In this document: in pieces, positions 56,501 through 64,000 of the stretch
How positions within the stretch are numbered: the stretch's first letter is position 1
How the letters are laid out: each line of letters begins with the position of its first letter
Translations under genes and position numbers: made by a program
Notes under the pieces: model-generated
Seen by the model: the letters and a program-made list of their open reading frames with translations, nothing else
What the model was told of the DNA's origin: nothing
Database searches by the model: none
Assembly (NCBI GenBank): GCA_024036415.1
Contig: JAMWET010003060.1
Coordinates: 51,001-115,000, forward strand
DNA length: 64,000 nucleotides
Reading direction: 5' to 3'
DNA from: Prochilodus magdalenae
Taxonomy: Eukaryota > Chordata > Actinopteri > Characiformes > Prochilodontidae

Positions 56501-59500
56501 TAATTGGATTCAGTGCAGCACAGTGTGTGAAATGTTGAATATTAAGAATTATATGTCATCTGTAAAATGTGGCACCACTTTGTCTGTACGGGTTTCATTT
56601 TACGTGGGGTACTAATTAATACCGGAGTTCCTCAGTGAATGTGTCATGTGAGCTCCTGTGTCAATAAAGAAACTGGAATCTTATACGATCCACAAACATA
56701 TATATAACTTCCAGCTAATCATGTAGCTAAATATTCCATCCTGTCCTGTGGAAAAGTTCATTCACAGGGTTGCTCAAGTATGGAGGTGCCTGAGGAGGTG
56801 TTCAGCTTCAGCGTGCATGGTACAGTTATCGCTGGTCGTTCGAGTCTGTGGTGAAGCTCAGCATCCAGCAGACCAGCCAAAGGACTCCTCAGAGGTGCCG
56901 CGTCAGCAACTTTAGGTAAGGCATTGTGTAGCATAGCCTATAGCCTACATATGTGCTACAAACACCTTCCTGGTGTAAAACTAGTCCCGTCCAAATAAAG
57001 GTTAAGCTGGTTATCTTTCTGGGCCAGGTGGGGTGGTCCTGAAGCAGGTCTGGCACCCTGGACAGACCACCAGAGCTTTAAGGTCTTTTAACAAAACAGT
57101 TGAGGAGAACTTGCCTACAGAGACCACCTTTTGACAGCGTACCTTTCATAACCTGGAGATGCACTTTAGTGTAGATGGTGGAGCCAAAGCTCTCCTCCCC
57201 GCACCAGTACGTCCCAGAATCCTCCACTCTCAGATCCGTGATGGTCACAGTGAAGGCTCCAGCAGATGCTTTATCACTGAGAGAGAATCTGCCATTTCTG
57301 TCGTTCTCTGAAGAAACTTTGACTCCACCTTTCTCACAGATGGAGGGCTGCGGCCCCATGCAGAAGACCCTCCCATTGCCCTCTGTAGACTCTCCTCTGT
57401 ACCTGCACTGGATGGAGATGCTGACTGCTTCACGTCCAGTGACCTGAAGCTCTGGCAAACAAATCAAACCATTTACAACCTTCCACAACCTTCATACTTA
57501 GAACTGAACGCACGAGAGCATCCGCCCTTCACCACCTTCTTTCATGATGACCTGGAGTTCAGTGGAGAGATACTTCATCAAGGCGTCTCCTGTTTCCACT
57601 CCACACCAGTATTTCCCAGCATCCTCTGCTGCCGCTCTGCTGATGTTGACACTAAAGACTCCCGCCGTGATGTCGTCACTCAGAGAGAACCTCTCTGGCT
57701 TGTTTGGCATCAGCCAGTGAGTGGGACATGCCCCTTTACATACATGCTTTGAATTTAGCTTGAACTTTGACTCATAAGGGCATTCGATCTCAACAGCATC
57801 TCCTTCCCGTACAGTCAGTCTGCTGGCTGGAATCAGGGAGCCGAGAAATTAAAGAGACCCTTAGTTTGGGCTACATCGAGGATGTTTCCACACTAGTCCA
57901 CATATATCTTTGGTTTGCTTCCACATACAAAAGAATTTCTTATGGAATGTGGTTGGTATAGCTCAGCGAATAACCTACCTGCCAGAGAGCCACCACCACT
58001 TGTGGGAGAGTGGGGTTCAAATCCTGGTCTGGGTGTTTATGCTGTGCTACACCAGTGAGAGCCCTTGGGCAAGACTAATACTACTCTGGCCCACCTGTAA
58101 TATGGTTAACCCTGTAAGTTGCTTTGGATACGAGCGCCAGCTAAATGTCGTAAATGTACTTGATTGTGGATCAGTGGTCCAATTTCTTTGGTACATGTTC
58201 TGGCAAAATGCCAGATACTAGCCTCATTCTTTTTCATAGTTCTAGCTTCTACTTTGCTGTTGTCTTTGATTTTCCTTTGATACACACACACAAATGCAAA
58301 GCTGGTGGCCAACTGCTGTTATGCTCAGGGTGGCCCAACGGTAGTTAAGAAGTGTAGTGGACACAAAGCCATATTTCCCAGCTTGTTTTTCACTTACAGT
58401 GCAATTCATTTATTTTTCCTTAATTTTTTTTCTTTGGCCTGCAATGGACTGGCAGCCTGGCCAGGGTGTTTCCTGCCTTCCGCCCATTGAATGCTGGGAT
58501 AGGCTCCAGCACCCCCTCGACCCAACAGGAAACAGGGGTTCAGAAGATAAGTGTATAAGTGATTTTCATTCTTTTGTCATTGTTAGTAAATTAGCTTAGT
58601 AGTTATTTTTAGTGTCAGCAACATAATTTTCACCTACATCACTTTATTTTAGACCTCGCCTTTGTTTTTGTTTCCCCTCAGTTGTTTGCAATAAATTTCT
58701 TCATCTATTTACCAAAGTAAAGTCTGAGCCCATTTAAAATCTGTTTAAGGAGATTAAAAACTACCCAAGGATGGGTTCCACTAATGGCAAAGCTGGTGGT
58801 CCACTAGTGTTTGACCCATCGTTGCCCTGCCTGAGCGTTGTAGACGAAATTCCAGTTTTCATTGATTGTTTTCCACTCTTTCATTACTGGTTTCATTTAG
58901 TTACCCTTTCTTCTCTCTTTTGTTTATCATTTTGACAAGTAAATCATTTTTAGTGTCTACTAAAATTGTTAGCTAAATCTATTATATCAGGCCTTGTTCG
59001 TGTTTGCTTTAGCTTAGTAGGTAACGCCACTGCCTCCCATGCTGTAGACTGGGTAGACTTCAATACCCTACCCTATACCCATAGCAGACCACACCGGTTC
59101 ACTGGAACCAAACCCCAGACCACTGATTTCAAGAGCACCGTATACTGGTTCTCTGGACCACAGGGTTTCAGTTTTCACACATGACCAAAAGTCTAAACTC
59201 AGTTCAGGGTTCAGAAAAATCTCTACTCTGAAAACGGCCTTTCAGACATATTAGTTGACAAGAGCTGGCTACTTACAGATGATGCTGATTTGCACTTTTG
59301 TGGTGAAGGACGTGTAACTGATATCCCCCTCACTGGTCTCTTCTCCACACCAGTAAACTCCAGCATCACTGAGGCTCAGATTACTGATAGTCACTCTGAA
59401 GAAACCTGGTTGGCTGTGGTCAGATAAGGAATATCTCCCCGTAGCTCCGAGGGGGCTGATGTCGTGGCAGATCTGATTCTGGTCCTCTTTGCAGAAGTGC

Positions 59501-62500
59501 TTTAGATTGGCTCCGTACGATCGTGGGTACTCACAGGTGACTGTGACAGTCTCACCGATATATCCAGCCTGAGAGATGGTCCTCCCATGGACCCCAGGAT
59601 CTGAAGGTACATGAATACAAATACAGTGTTACCGAAGATGTTAATTCGTTGTAGCATCAGGAATTACGCAGTCACAGGAAACCAGTCCCCACCTTCCTTT
59701 ACCTCCACGTTCACTTCTGTGTACTGCTCAGTAAACTCCGATAGGTCCACTCCACACCTGTAGGTTCCTTCTGACAGGGTTCTGAGGGCCACTATTAGGG
59801 ACCCTCTGCTGGGGTCATCATAGAGAGAAAATCCTGCATTTTGCTGCCACTCTTTCTGGACATTGGCATATGTCTTCTCTGGACACTCCCCTTGTGATTC
59901 CTTACAGAAGAATCGGGCTCTAGGCTTTTCCAGAAGGTGCTGACACTTCATCAAGACATGTCCTCCTAAGAAAGCTGGCACTCTAACTGAACTCGGGACC
60001 TTATCTGGTAAATTAAACACATGTAACACAGTGCATGCTCAGCATCCGTAAGACCTTCCATGCCTTCAACATATTCTGGGTCCTTTTATTAGTTTTATTA
60101 ATTGACATTCATTTTCATTGCTGTTTTGGTAACCAAATCATTAAGCTTGTTTATATTGGGAATAGAATTTAAAATCCTAAATCACCTGGTTAAAAAAGTC
60201 CAGTATTATTTCTACGTGGTATCTAAGCTAGCTTTTTGTCTGTTTTGGATTTCATGTGCTGGATAGACTACTAAGTAAAAGTGCCCACAAACACAATTGA
60301 GAAATATCACCTCAATTAATTTTAATTTACACCTGGTGAACAAATGTCTAGGTCTTCTAGAAGTTATAGATTCACCTCAAAATGAAAGCCGTTTTCAAGT
60401 TTAATTAAACTGTTAGCAATATATGAATTGACAACGACAGTTCTGTTGTGTTGCCGTGGCAACAAATGCATGGTGCTATGGCTTCCTAATCTGACATTGT
60501 GACCATGGTGATAGACAACAATATGGTCTGATCTCAGCAGTACTGCAAGCGTTGCACACTTGTTGTGTTCTTGTTTTCTCTTAGTTCCATTTTTTTTATC
60601 AGTGGGTTTTTCGTTTGCACGCAATGTTGATGCCAACAGCTTCATTCACAACTAGCCAAATAATGACTTTACGCCTATACTCCCCACCTCCTGGGGGACA
60701 GCTTACCCTGCTGGGAAGGAGCCTGCCCGTTCCAAGAAGGCAAACTCTTTCCCAGGGGGTAATCTTTTGGGAATTTACAGCAAGAGTCCCCAGTAACATT
60801 GACCCAACAATGGTATGAAGGCCCCTTCTTAAGTTTGGGAACTTCAGACTGCATTCTGGATCCTGAGCTCAACAAACTAAGATCATACCCACAGTGGTCA
60901 ACTAGTGGTCTACTCTCTGCAACTGACACCGAAAGAAGGAATTACGGCAACTTCAGGCGCTGGGTCTGGAGGCCTAGTTCTAATAGTCACGGCTGGTCAC
61001 TGCTAATAGATGAGTTTATGCGTCTCACCAGTAATACGCAGATGCACAGTTCTGATTGTAGAGGTGAACTCGACTGGGTAACTCCAATCCTGTATGCCAC
61101 AGAAATAAACCCCACCGTCCACTTCCTTCAAATCACGGAGATCCACAGTGAAACGCTTGGAAGGTGCGTCGTCAGAGATGTATAAACGGTCCTTCACGTA
61201 GTTTGCACCAGGAAGAGTGTAGATGACCATATTAGCCGAGTGACCTTTCAGCTTGTACAAAAACTTCCACTGTCTCGTGCCCTCCTCAGAATAGTCACAG
61301 CTGATCTTGACATCCTTGCGGAGATGTCCGGTCACTGTCATTGGCTTCATGCAATGAGTATCTGCATTGGGAATCATAAACACAGGTCATTTCATACACA
61401 CACTAAAACAGATCTTGCCTACTCTTCATAAAAAATTGCTCACCATGTTGAACTATTAGATTAACTTGTTGCTGCCACAGATCCACCACTCCGAACCTGT
61501 AAACTCCAGCGTCCTGCGGGTTCAGCTCCCTGATTAACACTGCGAAATATCCTCGTGTATGTTTATACAGTGAGAACCTTCCTTCATAAACGGTGTCATT
61601 ATGAGAAGAAGTATAAATTTTATTCATGCAGCCACTTCCTGCCACCTTGCAAATGAACTTCAGGCGGTACGGGTGCCACCGGTTACTACCATGGCCCGTG
61701 GACATGATGACACTGCACCCAGAGTAGCCCATCACATCTACCACATCGCTGCTTACTAGACCTGCCAGAGTAACAAAGGGACGTTAGTGATGTCAATAAG
61801 CTTCTTTAGCAAACACAAAGGTTCAGTATAGAACCATAAACCCTCATAGCCCTTTTCCACCAATGTGGAACCGGTTCCGATCTGGTTGGCGGAACCTAAT
61901 TTTAAACCATTCAGCACATTTTCACCAAAAATAAACAGGGTCGGAGCCAAACAGCTCGCTCCCGCCCCGAACCAAGGAATAGTAGATTCTTCAGCTCGAA
62001 CCCTGATGACATTTGTGGGTGTGTCAGGTGTTAAGGAAAGCGAAGACAATAATGGCGCCCCCAGTGGTCTACTGGTGAACCTCTTCTATGTCTTTTATTA
62101 TTATCTCCTTTTATTATTTTATTATTATCTCCAGTAGTTCATTTGTGCTTACTTTTTGTTGACGCTGGTGACGTATGCTTTTACGTTTCCTGGTTCCAAT
62201 AAAAACTTGGGCGAATGCAGGCTGGCTCCCTGAATAGCACCATAGTTCTAAGAAGCCTGAAAGGAACCAGTACATGAACCAGGGTTCTTTTGGTCAAAAA
62301 GGGCTATCAAAAAACTAGTTGCATACTTAAATGTTTTTTTGAATGGCACAATGGTTCCTCGGATTGATGCACGTGTTGTACACAGTTCTGTATAGCCTTG
62401 ACCCCTTTTTGCGTTTTCAAAGAACCTGGAATTCATTTTTATCTAGAACACACAGTTTTGAAAAAAACATTCTCTTTACTAAAGAACCCTGTTAAATAGA

Positions 62501-63131
62501 TGATTCTTCAAGAATTCTTTAGTAGGGAATGGCTGTATTTAGAACTAGGCGAGAACCATTGTGTGCTGAAATGTTCTTTGCATGGCAAAAGGGTTCTTAG
62601 GATTGATGAAGAACATGTTGTACTGGCTCCATATAGCGCCTATTTGAAAATGGTTCCATATAGCACCAAAATGTTGCTCTGTTGTTGTAATGTCAATCTT
62701 ATAATGTATCTATAGAAGAACCTTTAGGGCTTATATAGAACCCATTTCAAACAGGGTCTGCGGGATATGGACACACACAGAAAAGGGTTCTATATAGCAC
62801 CAAATATATTTCATGTTATAATTTTAAGCTTATGATGTATATATAGAAGAACCCGTTTGGGTTATAGGACACCTTTCAAACAGGTTCTGCTGGACACAAA
62901 CCCATTTTCCTCACATTCTTCAATGTGAAGAACCATTTCACCATGCAAGTGTTCTTGGCTCTATTTGGAACCACCGTTTTTACTGAGTCATGCTCGATGA
63001 ACCATCATTTTTGAAGAGTCTAGAACACTTGCAGAGGATTAACACAGTACACACTTCAGTTGAACTCGGATGACGGTTCTGTAAAGAAGGTACTGACCTG
63101 AAATCAGGCAGAAGCTGAGGATGATCTTCAT
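51065..63131 (-). CDS. Gene E: six-Ig pIgR/CD300-like receptor, complete
   Basis: Exons in transcript order: signal 63098-63131, D1 61444-61761, D2 61029-61361, D3 59693-60004, D4 59277-59600, D5 57536-57826, D6 57143-57451, TM 53528-53629, linker 52389-52426, tail-1 52193-52313, tail-2 51065-51213. They sum to 2331 nt (776 aa) with every phase matching. The leader is short ([11 protein letters not shown]). D1 has the C-C' cysteines (FICK, SGC) but an F strand of YRFGV; D2 has the canonical pair (ISCDYS, YFCGI). D3-D6 each have all four cysteines of pIgR/CD300 V domains (for example HFCKE, YWCGE). The TM is uncharged (VVLLLIGG). The tail has NYEEI (SNYEEI fits the ITIM and the pYEEI pattern), IYINT, TYTTV and TVYATI (ITSM type). 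Six V domains resemble pIgR-like proteins, but immunoglobulin transport cannot be concluded. Confidence 0.9.
51770..52045 (+). mobile_element. Internally deleted Tc1-like remnant
   Basis: An N-terminal piece ([20 protein letters not shown], a helix-turn-helix) is followed directly by a C-terminal piece equivalent to [17 protein letters not shown]. Intron of gene E. Confidence 0.55.
52740..53000 (+). mobile_element. Tc1-like C-terminal remnant
   Basis: Contains 'aactgccagggaaggcatcc' and 'tacatccagaaacatgtcca', shared with 51840-52020 and, inverted, with 38060-38340. Intron of gene E. Confidence 0.55.
53437..53501. repeat. (TA)n microsatellite
   Basis: About 32 TA units right after the gene E transmembrane exon on the minus strand. 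The Tyr/Ile frames across it are artefacts. Confidence 0.95.
54330..55345. repeat. 17-bp AT-rich minisatellite in a gene E intron
   Basis: About 1 kb of 'gttaatatactgttaat' variants, most regular at 54340-54450 and 54690-55110. Intron between D6 and TM. Confidence 0.92.
55346..57142. other. Gene E intron, no other gene seen
   Basis: No exon on either strand could be supported. Besides the SINE head at 56370-56460 the content is unassigned AT-rich sequence. Confidence 0.45.
56370..56460 (-). repeat. tRNA-derived SINE head
   Basis: On the minus strand 'tggtatagtgtaatgggtaa' (A-box region) and 'ggggttcagtccc' (B-box). Not a functional tRNA: no cloverleaf closes and there is no acceptor stem. 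Confidence 0.6.
57955..58175 (+). repeat. tRNA-derived SINE, near complete
   Basis: Head with 'ggtatagctcagcgaataac' (A-box) and 'ggggttcaaatcctggtc' (B-box), then 'ctacaccagtgagagccctt', and the tail 'gttgctttggatacgagcgc' and 'gctaaatgtcgtaaatgta' common in fish SINEs. Intron between D5 and D4 of gene E. Confidence 0.75.
58435..58560 (+). repeat. SINE tail fragment
   Basis: 'gcaatggactggcagcctgg', 'cgcccattgaatgctgggat' and 'aggctccagcaccccc' match the 3' half of 50530-50860. Confidence 0.65.
58561..59276. other. Gene E intron, with a second SINE-head-like scrap
   Basis: Around 59010-59060 'tagcttagtaggtaacgcca' and 'ctgcctcccatgctgtagac' resemble a tRNA-derived head. Otherwise nothing recognised. 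Confidence 0.4.
60005..61028. other. Gene E intron between D3 and D2, no other gene seen
   Basis: Short opposing open frames at 60600-60930 overlap each other and have no splice or family support. No known repeat identified. Confidence 0.4.
61848..62305. mobile_element. Candidate MITE with terminal inverted repeats
   Basis: Starts 'agcccttttccaccaa' and ends with the complement 'ttggtcaaaaagggct' (about 14 of 16 positions pair). Inside, 'ggaaccggttccgatctggt' and 'ggaaccagtacatgaacc' resemble subterminal repeats. About 458 bp, no ORF. Target duplication unclear. Confidence 0.6.
62306..63060. repeat. Interspersed 'GGTTCTATATAG' motif array
   Basis: Repeated words such as 'gggttctatatagcacc', 'gaagaaccttt' and 'caaacaggttctgc' in both orientations. 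A known-looking low-copy palindromic repeat style of fish introns. Lies in the first intron of gene E. Confidence 0.5.
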
Positions 63132-63218
63132 TCTGGACTCTAACTGGTGTTGGTGCTGAATGGTGTTGGTCACGCTGTGTGGTTTGTCTGGGTAGAAAAT
63201 AATGTAGTTCCTTCTTCA

Positions 63219-63255
63219 TCTCTCTCTCTCTCTCTCTCTCACTCTCTCTCTCTCT
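63219..63255. repeat. (CT)n just upstream of gene E
   Basis: About 18 CT units starting 87 bp before the gene E start codon; sense-strand (GA)n, as at gene D. Confidence 0.85.
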
Positions 63256-64000
63256 GGTTTATTCCTCTTTCTCTAGAGTCTTCAGCAGGTGTTCTTTCTT
63301 AAATGACACGCCTACTGTCTCTTCACGCTTGACCTCCTCACACTTGTCTCTGAGGTGGTTTCCTGAAAGTAGTCATTACTACTTGTATGCACACTGCATA
63401 AGAGGATGCGTGTTCTATTGTTATTGCAAATTTGTGAAACTTAAACCACTTGTGAGGTTCAATCAGTGTAGGTTGACACGCACTGAGCTGAAGGCTTTAT
63501 TAACAGGTTAGTAGTACAGCCAAACAGGAGAACTCAGCCAATCAAACCAATGGGACAAGCCAGAGTCAAAACCAAAAGACAGTCAGATCAGCGAACAAAA
63601 CCAGACACAAAAGACTAGGAGTCAAACAGGGTCTAGATGCGATTGACAATCAGAAACAGCAAGAGACACAATACTTCTCACAGAAGTACAGACTAAATGG
63701 GTGACAGGTGTCACTATCACACATCATAAAACTAAGACATATATAGAAGGCATAAATAACTTTGACAATAATGGCTAAATCATGATAGTCGTAATAAGCT
63801 GGTATTTTTAGGGTACATTATTTACAATAGCCCTTAGAAACATATTTATTAGGCTAGTTATGCATAACAGTGTAAAATATTGTCTTTTAATAGACATTGA
63901 TTGGAATTACCTTATACATGTTTCTGGCACCACCTACTGGCTGATCAGTGAACCACAGCCTCGTATTCAATACAGTCATCACAGGAGACCTGGGAAACTC
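63256..64000. other. Upstream flank of gene E, no gene seen
   Basis: Includes the likely promoter side of gene E but no clear TATA box. No exon on either strand could be supported. Confidence 0.4.

Noticed and set aside
57955..58030. tRNA gene
   Set aside because: A- and B-box words are present but stems do not pair and a SINE tail follows, so it is a SINE head. The same applies at 46480, 50550 and 56370.
1..64000. CRISPR arrays, operons or bacterial regulatory sites
   Set aside because: Intron-exon structure, poly(A) signals and vertebrate transposons show this is animal nuclear DNA; tandem repeats here are minisatellites without spacers.

Overview
This window is vertebrate, almost certainly teleost, genomic DNA. 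Genes are split into short exons with GT/AG junctions, the sequence is full of Tc1-type DNA transposons, L2-type LINE fragments, tRNA-headed SINEs and minisatellites, and the coding content is a cluster of immunoglobulin-type leukocyte receptors of the CD300/CMRF35-like and pIgR-like (CLM/PIGRL) kind. The repeat mix (Tc1 with long inverted repeats, SINE tails, foldback repeats) suggests an otophysan fish, but the species cannot be read from the sequence.

Left half (1-36 kb, + strand): three tandem copies of one receptor gene. Gene A (only 3' exons, 798-1596), gene B (14454-17291) and gene C (29396-34904) share exon layout and phase: signal peptide, V-type Ig D1, V-type Ig D2, Thr-rich stalk, transmembrane, short linker, tyrosine-motif tail. 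B and C start 14.9 kb apart, and their spacers share promoter, 3'UTR, LINE, Tc1 and NLR-LRR debris, so the array grew by segmental duplication. Gene C looks intact (384 aa). Gene B has a stop codon just after the membrane segment and a deletion in its tail exon. Orphan phase-0 tail exons of a second type (5573-5818, 22000-22212) lie downstream of A and B. A relict promoter at about 25.4 kb marks a vanished copy.

Middle (36-42 kb): two CpG-richer stretches and a small minus-strand gene (38551-39610, 267 aa) of unrecognised family. Each of its four coding exons ends in a copy of a short Leu/Glu-rich module.

Right half (42.7-63.1 kb, - strand): two receptors of the same superfamily, transcribed toward the A-C array. 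Gene D (354 aa, two Ig domains, TM, four-tyrosine tail) and gene E (776 aa, six Ig domains, TM, ITIM/ITSM-type tail) were reconstructed exon by exon; all exon phases close without gaps. Introns hold a 21-bp minisatellite (45.0-46.5 kb), a 17-bp AT-rich minisatellite (54.3-55.3 kb) and several transposon remnants.

Together the genes encode cell-surface, probably myeloid or lymphoid, receptors whose tails carry ITIM, ITSM-like or YEEI motifs, so they are expected to recruit SH2 proteins. Ligands cannot be inferred. The most notable points are the paired loss of the canonical Ig disulfide in the membrane-distal domain of B, C and E, the tail loss in B, the alternative tail exons and the exon-repeat gene.
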